Position numbers and translations under genes: made by a program. 64,000 nucleotides of DNA from Candidatus Elusimicrobium euhamitermitis (GTDB taxonomy: Bacteria; Elusimicrobiota; Elusimicrobia; Elusimicrobiales; Elusimicrobiaceae): assembly GCA_031254225.1 (NCBI GenBank), contig JAIRUU010000113.1:5636-69635 (forward strand). The letters are read 5' to 3'. The notes under the pieces are model-generated. The model worked only from the letters and a program-made list of their open reading frames with translations. It had not been told where the DNA came from and searched no databases. Within the stretch, counting starts at the first letter, position 1. Every line of letters starts with the position of its first letter. Below are positions 8,677 through 16,963 of this stretch, one piece after another.

Positions 8677-8723
8677 AAGGCTATATACTTTCAGACGCAA
8701 GCCGAATTTTATATATTTTTTAA
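8677..8723 (+). promoter_or_regulatory. Shared pilin promoter block, copy 1
   Basis: A 47-nt block ending at the start codon. It contains CTATATACTTTCAGACG and a TATATT -10 hexamer (8712-8717) 6 nt before the ATG. A TTTCAG at 8689-8694 would be a -35 with a 17-nt spacer. It aligns without gaps to the block upstream of the pilin at 63746 (39 of 47 identical). No Shine-Dalgarno sequence is present. Confidence 0.65.
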
Positions 8724-9254
8724 ATGACAAGAAAAATATATAACGCTTGCCGCGCCCAAGCGCGGCGGAGGCGGGGTTTTACTCTTATTGAACTTTTAGT
8801 TGTTGTTTTAATAATAGGCATTCTGGCAGCAATAGCCGTGCCGCAGTACAGGAAAGCCGTCGCAAAAAGTAAACTGGCGGATATAATGATTACCGCGCGC
8901 GCTTTAAAAACCGCGCAGGATTTATATTTCCTTCAAAACCAGACGTATTCCGTTGATTTTAATGATTTGGATCTGGGCTTTAACTGCGGAACAATAACAA
9001 CAGTGCCGGAAGGTTCATATTGCACGACGGGAAAAAGGTTAATAAAACTTTTTAATAATGTCGGATTTTATATACACGACGGGGATTTTGAATTGAGTTA
9101 TCAGAGAAACTTGCCCGGACTTTTTTGCAGCGCGCTTAAGACCTCCGCTTACGGGGAAGAAGTTTGCAAATCTTATAACGGAACGCTTTACGGCCCAAAT
9201 GCTAACGACAGTTATGGAAATGTATATTACATCGCAAACTGGAAACCCGGTTAA
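8724..9254 (+). CDS. Type IV pilin-like / pseudopilin protein
   Basis: A 176-residue prepilin. The 18-residue basic leader ends in Gly before FTLIELLVVVLIIGILAAIA, the prepilin peptidase site and first half of the hydrophobic assembly helix, with the conserved Glu at mature position 5. The variable C-terminal part has four cysteines (including FNCG, SYCT, LFCSA and EVCKS), suggesting disulfides. The leader is longer than in the other two pilins here (8 and 4 residues). Surface fibre subunit or secretion pseudopilin cannot be distinguished; no assembly genes are nearby. The promoter block upstream is shared with the pilin at 63746, and the start follows directly from that alignment. Confidence 0.85.
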   Translation: MTRKIYNACRAQARRRRGFTLIELLVVVLIIGILAAIAVPQYRKAVAKSKLADIMITARALKTAQDLYFLQNQTYSVDFNDLDLGFNCGTITTVPEGSYCTTGKRLIKLFNNVGFYIHDGDFELSYQRNLPGLFCSALKTSAYGEEVCKSYNGTLYGPNANDSYGNVYYIANWKPG

Positions 9255-9261
9255 AAGTCTA

Positions 9262-9825
9262 TCACATCAAACCGAATATTAATGCCACGAGCGCGGCTAT
9301 TCCGGCGCAGATTAACAGCACCGCGGCGAAAAGAGCCGGCATTATTGTCAGCGTCATTGAGAAGAACACGGCGCCGGCGGGCATATTGTAAGCTCTTGCG
9401 ACCAAATTAATCATAAAAATAATCTGGCAGATAAAAACCACCGTAAAAATCATCGCCGTTACGACGGTATTTGCGCCCGCCGCGGCGGAAATCAGCACGC
9501 CGGCTATAAGCAGAATTTTTGTAAATTCGCTTATGCCTACAAGCGCAAAAAGGCCCGGAGCGTTGCCGGTCTTTGACGTTAAATCAAGAAACATCTGCGT
9601 CACGGCCGCGAAAAGCAGACCCGCGAAAACAAACAAAATAAAGTACATTAACGTCTGCATTATAAAAGAAAACACGCCGCAGCCGGAAGAAAAATTTATA
9701 AAAAAAGTAAACGCAAAAGCGCCCGTTCCGTAGCCGGCCATGCCAAGCCCCAGCCGCCGGTCCCTGACTGCGCCGGCCAGAAAATCCGTCTGCATATTTA
9801 AAAGTTTTAAAATATTTTCGCCCAT
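9262..9825 (-). CDS. Polytopic membrane protein, possibly Yip1-like
   Basis: A 187-residue integral membrane protein with about five hydrophobic segments: near residues 30-45, 55-80, 95-112, 120-145 and 155-185. The N-terminal cytoplasmic stretch (KLLNMQTDFLAGAVRDRRLG) before the first segment resembles the layout of Yip1-domain bacterial membrane proteins, but I see no diagnostic motif, so the family call is tentative. It may share transcription with the sppA gene upstream of it on the same strand, from which it is separated by a palindromic repeat at 9851-9877. Function is unknown. Confidence 0.5.
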   Translation of the reverse strand: MGENILKLLNMQTDFLAGAVRDRRLGLGMAGYGTGAFAFTFFINFSSGCGVFSFIMQTLMYFILFVFAGLLFAAVTQMFLDLTSKTGNAPGLFALVGISEFTKILLIAGVLISAAAGANTVVTAMIFTVVFICQIIFMINLVARAYNMPAGAVFFSMTLTIMPALFAAVLLICAGIAALVALIFGLM

Positions 9826-9850
9826 TATAGTGGTGTATCCTCCTAATGAC

Positions 9851-9877
9851 TTTCCTCTCCCTAAAAGGGAGAGGAAA
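9851..9877. repeat. Perfect palindrome, CTCTCCCT family, copy 1
   Basis: Arms TTTCCTCTCCCT and AGGGAGAGGAAA flank a 3-nt centre. The same palindrome, as its reverse complement, occurs at 51806-51834. Both are in gene spacers and could act as transcription or RNA-processing hairpins. Confidence 0.7.
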
Positions 9878-9938
9878 AACTTAACTCGGCGTTACGCTTA
9901 TCACTTATTCTTAATATTGCGGCGCGTTGCGCAATCTC

Positions 9939-11048
9939 TTACATTGTCCACATATACGCCATACGGGGTTCGGCCGCGCTTTCAAGCTGTTTGGCTATAT
10001 TTTTGTTTGAACTTTCGGCGTCAAGAGACGACGTAAACCATTCTATAAAAGTATTTGTTTTAACGGTAATAATTTCAGGTTTTTTAAGGCCGGTCAAATC
10101 GCCAGCTGTTTTCAAAGCCTCTTCCTCGCCGCCCAGCTGGTCAATGAGGCCCAGTTTCAGAGCGCGCCTGCCCGTAAAAACGCGGCCGTCCGCGTAGTTT
10201 TTTAAAACTTCGGGCGGGATATTCGGACGCCCCTGTTTTACCGCTCCGAAAAACTGGTCGTAAGAATCGTCAATCAAATCCTGGAATAAAGCCTTTTCTT
10301 CTTCGGTCATCGGGCGGAAAGAAGAGCCCATGTCTTTTAGCCTGCCTGATTTTACCGCGCCGAATTTTACGCCCACTTTATCAAGCAGTCCCTCAAGATT
10401 GCTGGTCTGGAAAATTACGCCTATTGAGCCCGTCAAAGTGCCGGGCTGGGCCACGATTTTATCGCACGCGACGGAAATATAATACCCGCCGCTTGCCGCA
10501 ATATCGCGCATAAGCGCTATGACTTTTTTATTTTTCTTTTCCCGCGCGTAAATTACGGCGTTATAAATATCCTGCACCGCGGCCACGGTGCCGCCAGGCG
10601 AGTTTATGTCTAAAATTATGGCTTTGACGTTATCCTTATCCGCGACGGAGCGTATCCTTTTTGCTATTGAGCTTGCGCCGGACGGCTCGCCCCAGCCGGA
10701 GGAACTTTGCGGCTCGCTTATCGCGCCGCGTATTTTTATGAGAGCCACGCCTTCTTTGGCTTTTGCAGGAGCCGTGATTTTTGTAAACGGTTTTTCAGGC
10801 GTTTCAATTGCCGCTGGCCCGGCGCCGCCGGTAAAAATTATATAAAGCCCGCTGACGCTTGAAATTAAAAACAGAACAATAAGAATAATCAGCGGAATAT
10901 TTCTCTTTTTCGGCTGCTCGGGCATAGCCGGCGGAAGTTTGGTTTCAGACGGCGGCGGCACGCTTGAGAGCGGCGGCGGGACAGTGCCTCCCCCGCCTTT
11001 ATCAGTAACAAAAATTTCACGTCCCACAAGTTCGGTTTGAGTGCCCAT
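9939..11048 (-). CDS. sppA: Signal peptide peptidase SppA-type, S49 family protease
   Basis: A 369-residue membrane-anchored serine protease of the short SppA/SppA36 type. A Pro-rich cytoplasmic N-terminus precedes one transmembrane segment (about residues 50-70, IPLIILIVLFLISSVSGLYI). The catalytic Ser lies in RDIAASGGYYISVACD and the general-base Lys in the VKSGRLKDMG segment, giving the usual Ser/Lys dyad. The family degrades cleaved signal peptides in the inner membrane. GCGAGGA lies just before the ATG at 11048. It is divergent from dapA. Confidence 0.85.
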   Translation of the reverse strand: MGTQTELVGREIFVTDKGGGGTVPPPLSSVPPPSETKLPPAMPEQPKKRNIPLIILIVLFLISSVSGLYIIFTGGAGPAAIETPEKPFTKITAPAKAKEGVALIKIRGAISEPQSSSGWGEPSGASSIAKRIRSVADKDNVKAIILDINSPGGTVAAVQDIYNAVIYAREKKNKKVIALMRDIAASGGYYISVACDKIVAQPGTLTGSIGVIFQTSNLEGLLDKVGVKFGAVKSGRLKDMGSSFRPMTEEEKALFQDLIDDSYDQFFGAVKQGRPNIPPEVLKNYADGRVFTGRRALKLGLIDQLGGEEEALKTAGDLTGLKKPEIITVKTNTFIEWFTSSLDAESSNKNIAKQLESAAEPRMAYMWTM

Positions 11049-11097
11049 GGTATCCTCGCAATATATCTAAAACTATATCAAATTATAAAATCTAAAA

Positions 11098-11106
11098 TGC
11101 TAAAAT
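11098..11106 (+). promoter_or_regulatory. Extended -10 (TGC-TAAAAT) of the dapA operon
   Basis: TGC followed by TAAAAT. The predicted start is near 11113, giving a leader that contains the strong GGAGGAG ribosome site (11117-11123) before the ATG at 11130. Confidence 0.5.
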
Positions 11107-11129
11107 AATTAGTAGCGGAGGAGAGTATT

Positions 11130-11996
11130 ATGTTTAACGGTGTTTACACGGCGCTGATAACGCCTTTTACTTCTGATGACAAAATAGATTTTAAAGCGCT
11201 TGAAAAAATTATTGAAGCGCAGATAAAAGCCGGCGTTGACGGACTTGTTATCCTCGGCACCACCGCGGAAACGCCGTGCCTGACGGACAAGGAAAAAGTT
11301 GAAATTGTAAAATTTGCAAAAAAAATAATAAACGGCCGTATAAAAATGGTCGTCGGCGCGGGTTTAAACTCCACCGTCCACACGCTGGAAACCGCAAAAA
11401 TGCTGCTGCCTTTTGACCCTGACGCGCTGCTCATTGTTACGCCGTATTACAATAAACCTAATCCCAGCGGGCTTATAGCGCATTTTGCGGAAGTGGGCAA
11501 ACTGGGCAAACCTATAATTTTATATCACGTTCCGGGCAGGACAGGACTTAAAGTGCCGCTTAAAGTTATGGCGGAACTTGTGGAACAGGTGCCGATGTTA
11601 AAGGCTGTTAAAGAATCCGAATACGACGTGACGTACCTAAACGCTGAAGCCGCGGCGCTCTCAGACAAAATAGAGATTATAAGCGGCAACGACGATATGT
11701 TCCCTTATTTCATGGCCCTTAACGGCAAGGGCATAATATCCGTGCTGTCAAACTTCGCGCCTAAAATACTGATTGATATTTATAAAGGCAAAAACGCTTT
11801 TAAGGTTTACGCGGAAAACCTTAAACTTATGGACGCGTGTTTTTATGAAACAAATCCGACGTGCGTTAAATATATTATGAGCAGGCTCGGTTTGTGCAAT
11901 GAGAACGTGAGGCTGCCGCTGGGCCCCGTGTCGCAGGAAACAAGGAAAAAGATTGACGCCGTTTTAAGCGCGACGGACAAAAGGTTTTTATTATGA
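11130..11996 (+). CDS. dapA: 4-hydroxy-tetrahydrodipicolinate synthase
   Basis: A 288-residue TIM-barrel aldolase that condenses pyruvate with aspartate semialdehyde, the first committed step to diaminopimelate and lysine. Visible features are GTTAETPC with the paired Thr44/Thr45, Tyr132 in LYHVPGRTG, and the Schiff-base Lys161 in AVKES. A GGAGGAG ribosome site precedes the start. The stop codon overlaps the ddh start (ATGA), so the two are translationally coupled. The length is normal. Confidence 0.95.
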   Translation: MFNGVYTALITPFTSDDKIDFKALEKIIEAQIKAGVDGLVILGTTAETPCLTDKEKVEIVKFAKKIINGRIKMVVGAGLNSTVHTLETAKMLLPFDPDALLIVTPYYNKPNPSGLIAHFAEVGKLGKPIILYHVPGRTGLKVPLKVMAELVEQVPMLKAVKESEYDVTYLNAEAAALSDKIEIISGNDDMFPYFMALNGKGIISVLSNFAPKILIDIYKGKNAFKVYAENLKLMDACFYETNPTCVKYIMSRLGLCNENVRLPLGPVSQETRKKIDAVLSATDKRFLL

Positions 11997-12868
11997 GAAA
12001 AAAAGTAATTATTGTCGGTCTGGGCAACACCGGCCGTTACACGCTGAAGGCTGTAAAAGAAAGCGGTGATTTTGAATGTATAGGCATAATACGCCGCGCC
12101 GCGGAGGCTGAATTTTATGACGGCGTACGGCAATATACTTCCGTTGAAGAACTGCCTGTCCGGCCCGACGTGGCAATTTTGTGCATTCCGTCCAAAAGCA
12201 TGCCGGAAACCGCGGAGCGGTATTTGAAGAAAGGCATAAACACGGTTGACAGTTTTGATATACACGGCGACATTGCAAAAACCGTTGAAAAGCTCGGCCC
12301 CGTGGCCGCAAAATTTGATAAAACGGCCGTAATTTCCGCCGGCTGGGACCCGGGGAGCGACAGTATTATAAGAGCGGTTTTTAAAGCGCTTCACCCGTCG
12401 GCGCAGATTTATACGAGTTTCGGGCCTGGCATGTCCATGGGCCACAGCGTGGTCGCGCGCAGCATTAAAGGCGTGGCGGACGCTATATCAATTACGCTGC
12501 CGCTGGGCCTTGGCAAACATAAAAGGCTTGTTTATGTTAAGCCGGACGGATCGCAGACAAAAGAAGAAATTTATAAAAATATGAAAGCGGACGATTATTT
12601 TGCGCATGACCCGCTTGAGATAGAGATTGTTGAAGACGTGACTCCGTATAAGAAACCCGGCCACGGCGGACTTGTTGAGATGGCGCAAGGGGAAACAAAA
12701 GCCGAGTTTAAGATGACGGTTAATAATCCTGAGACGACGGCGCGCGTTATGGTTGCGGCCGCGAGGGCCGCGCTGAGGATGCCGCCAGGCGCGTATACCC
12801 TGATAGACTTGCCGCCTGTAAAGATGATAGAAGGCGAGAGGATTGCGAATATTAAAAAACTTGTGTGA
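11993..12868 (+). CDS. ddh: meso-Diaminopimelate D-dehydrogenase
   Basis: A 291-residue NADP-dependent enzyme that aminates tetrahydrodipicolinate directly to meso-DAP in one step, bypassing the acylated DapD/E/F intermediates. The Rossmann start IIVGLGNTGRYTLKAV is followed by DSFDIHGDI, SAGWDPGSDSIIR and SFGPGMSMGHSVVAR, all characteristic of Ddh. It overlaps dapA by 4 nt. With lysC, asd and dapB just downstream, every step from aspartate to meso-DAP is encoded in this 4.5-kb stretch. Copy B of the structured repeat follows the stop immediately. Confidence 0.94.
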   Translation: MRKKVIIVGLGNTGRYTLKAVKESGDFECIGIIRRAAEAEFYDGVRQYTSVEELPVRPDVAILCIPSKSMPETAERYLKKGINTVDSFDIHGDIAKTVEKLGPVAAKFDKTAVISAGWDPGSDSIIRAVFKALHPSAQIYTSFGPGMSMGHSVVARSIKGVADAISITLPLGLGKHKRLVYVKPDGSQTKEEIYKNMKADDYFAHDPLEIEIVEDVTPYKKPGHGGLVEMAQGETKAEFKMTVNNPETTARVMVAAARAALRMPPGAYTLIDLPPVKMIEGERIANIKKLV

Positions 12869-13165
12869 GCAGGTGTGATTTTTCTTGAAAATCACACTTG
12901 TTTCATGCCGCCTTCGGCGGGTGTCGCTCCGCGTTCGTTTGCCGTTTCGCTCCCGTTGGTCGCTTGGTTGGGAGTTAAAAATTTCTTCGGCTTTTGGATG
13001 ATTTTCAATTTTTCCGGCCTTCGCCGTACGCTTCGCCTTAAGTACTTGCTCAGGCCGGAGAAAATTGAAAATCATCTCAAAATCCTGTGAAATTTTTGTA
13101 ACGGACGCCTGAACGGCGGAACAACGAACGCCTGAACGGCGGTAACGACACAGCAGTATTTTCTG
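12869..13165 (+). repeat. Structured 3'-flank element, copy B
   Basis: Part of a 434-bp spacer. Hairpin 1 is GTGATTTTT/GAAAATCAC (12875-12895), 6 nt after the ddh stop. The outer stem is AAAAATTTC (12977-12985) with GAAATTTTT (13089-13097). The long hairpin has arms at 12997-13019 and 13053-13076 (CCGGCC with GGCCGG, TTTTCAA with TTGAAAA, GATGA with TCATC) and a single bulged G in the right arm. Its loop holds the invariant CCGTACGCTTCGCCTTAAG. The 3' box ACGGACGCCTGAACGGCGG occurs and is partly repeated. A stray piece of the 3' box recurs at 13237-13264. Confidence 0.88.
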
Positions 13166-13170
13166 TCTTT

Positions 13171-13209
13171 CCCCTCGCCCCTTGCGGGAGAGGGGCAGGG
13201 GTGAGGGGT
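13171..13209. repeat. CCCCTCGCCCC palindrome, copy 1
   Basis: A C-rich arm, CTTGCGGGAG, then a G-rich arm. It sits directly behind structured element B. A closely similar unit follows element E at about 42819-42853, and a variant lies at 60781-60844. Confidence 0.65.
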
Positions 13210-13302
13210 AGCCAAAAGGTTGGGAAATTATTAGACAGGCGCCTGAACGGCGGTTTTTTACGGCGACGGCGACGCGAGATACTTTATTTTGGAGTCTTTA
13301 TA

Positions 13303-14034
13303 ATGAATGACAAAGTTGTAGTACTTAAATTCGGCGGCAATACGCTGGCCAATAAAGAAAAAATTTTGCTTGCCGTGGATTTGGTTAAAAGCAGAATAGC
13401 GCAGGGTCTGCGTCCCGTTATAGTCGCTTCCGCCAACGGAAATATGACGGATATTTTGCTGGACAACGCTTTCAGCCTTGCCGAAAATCCGGACAAGCGG
13501 GAGCTGGACATGTTAATAACCACCGGCGAGCGCATAAGCGTCGCGCTGTTGTCCATAGCGCTGCGCGCGCGGGGCGTGAGTTCGGTTTCTCTGACGGGCT
13601 CCCAGATAGGTTTGGTTACGACGAGCCAGCACAGCGGCGCGGACATTCTGGCTTTAAAGAGCGACAGGCTTTTTAAAGAAATTTCCGCCGGCAATATTCC
13701 TATTGTCGCGGGCTTTCAGGGAATAGGCGAAAATAAAGAGATTACCACTTTAAAGCGCGGCGGGTCTGACGTGTCCGCCGTGTTTTTGGCAAGCCAGCTG
13801 GGCGGCAACAGCGTGGAAATGATTAAAGACGTTACCGGCGTTTATAACAAAGACCCAAATAAATACGCGGACGCGGAAAAACTTGATTTAATTGATTTTG
13901 ACGTTATGTACAAATTAGCCCTGGAAGGCGCAAATGTTTTGCACCCGGACGCGGTTAAACTTGCAAAAGAAAAAAACGTGGCCATAAAAATAGTGTATTA
14001 CAAAGATGGTCAGACGGGGACGGTAATCAAATGA
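13303..14034 (+). CDS. lysC: Aspartate kinase lacking ACT domains
   Basis: A 243-residue protein consisting only of the amino-acid kinase fold. VVVLKFGGNTL matches the nucleotide-binding KFGGTSV motif, TTGERISVALLSIAL the aspartate-binding region, and TTLKRGGSDVSAVFLA the GRGGSD motif. The two C-terminal ACT domains that give most aspartate kinases lysine/threonine feedback control are absent, and the gene ends cleanly in an ATGA overlap with asd, so this is not a frameshift. The start at 13303 was chosen because GGAG (13291-13294) sits 8 nt upstream; upstream in-frame codons lie in repeat sequence. Confidence 0.87.
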   Translation: MNDKVVVLKFGGNTLANKEKILLAVDLVKSRIAQGLRPVIVASANGNMTDILLDNAFSLAENPDKRELDMLITTGERISVALLSIALRARGVSSVSLTGSQIGLVTTSQHSGADILALKSDRLFKEISAGNIPIVAGFQGIGENKEITTLKRGGSDVSAVFLASQLGGNSVEMIKDVTGVYNKDPNKYADAEKLDLIDFDVMYKLALEGANVLHPDAVKLAKEKNVAIKIVYYKDGQTGTVIK

Positions 14035-14909
14035 TAAAAGTAGGAATAATAGGAATAAACGGCATCGTCGGGCAGACGATGCGCAAATGTCTTCTCAAAA
14101 TTAAAAATATTGAGATTAAGGAATTTACGCGCGCGGACCCTTTGACGGATATGGACATAGCCGTTCTTTGCACGGACAACGCGGACAGCGTTAAATTAAT
14201 CCCCGCGCTTGAGGGCAAAGCCGGTTTTATCGTGGACATGTCAAGCGAGTTCAGGCAGAAAGACGGCGTGCCGCTGGTCATACCTGAAATTAATCCGCAG
14301 ACAATTACAAAAGACACAAAACTTATAGCCAGCCCTAACTGCACGGTTACGCCGCTTGTCATGGCGCTGGACGCGCTGCGCAAAGTTTATACGCCGAAGG
14401 AAATTTTCTTCTGCTCCTACCAGGCTTTGAGCGGCGGCGGCAAAAAGCTGCTTGAAGAGGCCGCAAAACCCGCGTCTATTTATTACAAAAACTGCGTGCC
14501 GCAGATAGGCAGCATTTTGGACACCGGTTATTCAAGCGAAGAACTTAAAACCGTCCTGGAAGCAAGAAAAATTTTAAATATGCCGAACCTTACGGTTTAC
14601 CCGCATACCGTCAGAGTTTTTGTGGATAATTCGCACAGCCTCGGCGTTACCATTAAGGCGGAGCAGGAATTTGATTTGCAGAAGGTCAAACAGCTCTTAA
14701 GTTCATACGCCGGCATAATTTACGGCGAGAATATTTTTACGCCCAAAGAAGTTTCCGGCAAGGACGAAGTTTTTATCTGCCGCCTGCGCGCGGATATGTA
14801 CGATAAAAAAATCATACATTTCTTTACGACCATGGACAATATTCTCAAAGGCGCGGCTTTAAACGGCGCGCAGATTGTTGAATATATTATCAAAGCGGGC
14901 CTTGTATGA
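14031..14909 (+). CDS. asd: Aspartate-semialdehyde dehydrogenase
   Basis: A 292-residue NADP-dependent enzyme that reduces aspartyl phosphate to aspartate semialdehyde. GIIGINGIVGQTM forms the nucleotide-binding start, the catalytic Cys104 is in ASPNCTVTPLVMAL, and the acid/base His202 is in FVDNSHSLGV. It is somewhat shorter than the typical 330-370 residues. It overlaps lysC upstream and dapB downstream by 4 nt each, a tightly coupled operon. Confidence 0.9.
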   Translation: MIKVGIIGINGIVGQTMRKCLLKIKNIEIKEFTRADPLTDMDIAVLCTDNADSVKLIPALEGKAGFIVDMSSEFRQKDGVPLVIPEINPQTITKDTKLIASPNCTVTPLVMALDALRKVYTPKEIFFCSYQALSGGGKKLLEEAAKPASIYYKNCVPQIGSILDTGYSSEELKTVLEARKILNMPNLTVYPHTVRVFVDNSHSLGVTIKAEQEFDLQKVKQLLSSYAGIIYGENIFTPKEVSGKDEVFICRLRADMYDKKIIHFFTTMDNILKGAALNGAQIVEYIIKAGLV

Positions 14910-15562
14910 AAAAAGTTTTAATAAACGGCGCGCAGGGCAAAATGGGCGCCATGATAGCGGACCTTGTTAAAAATAATCCGGATTACGGGCTGCAGGTTTC
15001 CGTTATGCGCGAAGTTGGGCAGAGCGCCGCCGGCGACTTTGATATAGTTATAGATTTTTCGCAGCCGGACGGCGCGCTTGAAGCTTATGAAATAGCCAAA
15101 GACAATAACGCCGCGCTTTTAATAGGCACCACAAATTTGCCCGCGTCGTTTGTTGCCGCTTTGAAGGCGGAAAAAAATATTCCCGTCTTTTTCTCGCCCA
15201 ACGTAAGCATAGGCGTTTATTTGTTTACGGAAGTTTTGAAATACGCCCAAAGCCTGTATAAAGGTTATGAGCGGCGCATGGAAGAAATACATCATATACA
15301 TAAAAAAGACGCGCCGTCCGGCACGGCGAAAAATCTTGCCGCCGCGCTGAAATTTCCGGTTGAAGACATAAAATCAGTGCGGGAGGGGGAAGTCGTCGGC
15401 ACGCATACTTTTATTTTGTCGTCGGAATATGAAGAAATTATTTTATCCCACGTCGCTAAAAAAAGATTGTTGTTCGCGGAAAGCGCGGTATTAATATCGT
15501 CGTGGCTGGTCAGCCAAAAACCTGGTTTTTACGACATGAAAGATTTTGTAGAAAGAAAATGA
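14906..15562 (+). CDS. dapB: 4-hydroxy-tetrahydrodipicolinate reductase
   Basis: A 218-residue compact DapB. KKVLINGAQGKMG is the dinucleotide-binding start; EEIHHIHKKDAPSGTA carries the catalytic His and Lys and the substrate-binding Gly-Thr. It converts the DapA product to tetrahydrodipicolinate, the direct substrate of Ddh upstream. The protein is shorter than E. coli DapB (about 270 residues), as in other minimal versions. Its stop overlaps the next start (ATGA). Confidence 0.92.
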   Translation: MKKVLINGAQGKMGAMIADLVKNNPDYGLQVSVMREVGQSAAGDFDIVIDFSQPDGALEAYEIAKDNNAALLIGTTNLPASFVAALKAEKNIPVFFSPNVSIGVYLFTEVLKYAQSLYKGYERRMEEIHHIHKKDAPSGTAKNLAAALKFPVEDIKSVREGEVVGTHTFILSSEYEEIILSHVAKKRLLFAESAVLISSWLVSQKPGFYDMKDFVERK

Positions 15563-16962
15563 AAATACATTTTATAGGCATAGGCGGAATAGGAATGAGC
15601 GCGCTTGCGCAGCTTCACGCAATGGGCGGGGACAGCGTGACGGGCTCTGACCGGCTTATAAATAAAGGCATGACCGACCTGCCGGTTTTTAACGCGCTGC
15701 GCAATCTGGGCGCAATTATTTTTCCGCAGGACGGAAGCGGGATTGATAAAAATACGGAGCTTGTCATTTTATCGTCTGCCATAGAAGAAGATAATCCGGA
15801 ACTTTTAAAAGCTAAAGAGCTGGGCATAAAAACCATGCACCGCTCCGAACTTCTGGCCGCGCAGATTGCAAAAAATAAAACTATAGCCGTTTCCGGCACC
15901 AGCGGCAAAAGCACTACGACGGCCATGATTTTTGAAATTTTGACGGCCGCGGGTTTAAGCCCGTCCGTCATAGCGGGCGGCACGCTTTTGTCTCTGCAGG
16001 AGAAAGGGTTTTATGGGAACGTTTATAAAGGCGCGGGAGACTTACTCGTCATTGAAGCTGACGAGTCTGACGGTTCCATAGTCAATTATCACACGGAAAT
16101 CGGCCTTTGCCTTAATATCCAGAAAGACCATAAAGAGCTTGATATTCTGCGCGGGTTTTTTAAGGCTTTCGCGTCGCACTGTAAAACTTTTATTTATAAC
16201 GGCGGCGAAAGCGGCCTTTCGGAAATTTTTCCGAAATATAAATCTTTCGGTTTGCAGGACGCGCGGGATATTAAGATGGACGGTTTTGGTTCGTCATTTG
16301 TCGCTTTTGGCATAAAATTTAAATTAAATATCCCGGGCGAACATAATATAAAAAACGCGCTTGCCGCTGTTGCGGCGTGCAAAGAACTGGGCGTTGATTT
16401 AACGTCCGCGGCCGCCGCGCTTGAAAATTTTAAAGGCGTTTACCGTCGTTTTAACGTCGTAGGAAAATACAATGAAATTGAAGTGGTGGACGATTTCGCG
16501 CACAACCCGCACAAACTTGCGGCCGCAATAAGCGCTGCGCAGCTGCGCGGCAAAAGAGTTTTGTCATACTTCCAGCCGCACGCTTTTGCGTCAATAAAAT
16601 TATTGTCAAACGAGTTTACGCAAATGCTGGCGGACACTCTGCGTCCGCAGGATATTTTTTGGCTGACGGAAGCTTATTATCCTGGCGGCACCATACCTGA
16701 AGGCGTGACTGCCAAATCCGTCGCGGACGGCGCGTCCGCCAAAGGCCTTAAAAACGTGCGCTTCAACAAATGCCGTGAAGAAATTTTAAAAGAAATAGCC
16801 GCCGCGGCAAAACCAGAGGACGTAATAATGGTCATGGGCGCGCGCGACCCGTCGCTTACAAACTTCGCAAAACAGATTCTGGAAACTTTAAAAACCCAAA
16901 AACACGATATTCCGCCGTGCAAAAACTGTATGCTCGGCAGCTGCTGTATTAATAACCATTAA
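15559..16962 (+). CDS. Mur ligase, MurC or Mpl type, with cysteine-rich tail
   Basis: A 467-residue ATP-dependent amide ligase. IHFIGIGGIGMSALAQL is the UDP-sugar-binding start, SGTSGKSTTTAM the P-loop, EADESDGS the metal site and DDFAHNPHK the C-terminal domain motif. MurC adds L-Ala to UDP-MurNAc; Mpl attaches recycled Ala-Glu-DAP peptide. Details such as NIQKDHKEL and its place at the end of the DAP operon leave Mpl possible, but MurC is the simpler call. The last residues, CKNCMLGSCC, form an unusual Cys-rich tail with a C-x2-C-x4-C-C spacing. The start is at 15559, overlapping dapB by 4 nt. Confidence 0.8.
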   Translation: MKIHFIGIGGIGMSALAQLHAMGGDSVTGSDRLINKGMTDLPVFNALRNLGAIIFPQDGSGIDKNTELVILSSAIEEDNPELLKAKELGIKTMHRSELLAAQIAKNKTIAVSGTSGKSTTTAMIFEILTAAGLSPSVIAGGTLLSLQEKGFYGNVYKGAGDLLVIEADESDGSIVNYHTEIGLCLNIQKDHKELDILRGFFKAFASHCKTFIYNGGESGLSEIFPKYKSFGLQDARDIKMDGFGSSFVAFGIKFKLNIPGEHNIKNALAAVAACKELGVDLTSAAAALENFKGVYRRFNVVGKYNEIEVVDDFAHNPHKLAAAISAAQLRGKRVLSYFQPHAFASIKLLSNEFTQMLADTLRPQDIFWLTEAYYPGGTIPEGVTAKSVADGASAKGLKNVRFNKCREEILKEIAAAAKPEDVIMVMGARDPSLTNFAKQILETLKTQKHDIPPCKNCMLGSCCINNH

Positions 16963-16963
16963 T

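Noticed and set aside
12875..13090. 71-codon reading frame in element B as a protein gene
   Set aside because: It starts in hairpin 1, has no proper ribosome site, and the matching frames in copies A and C are broken. I keep it as a possibility in findings rather than a feature.
13090..13302. Lysine riboswitch before lysC
   Set aside because: The leader is repeat and palindrome sequence; I could not find the conserved lysine riboswitch core.
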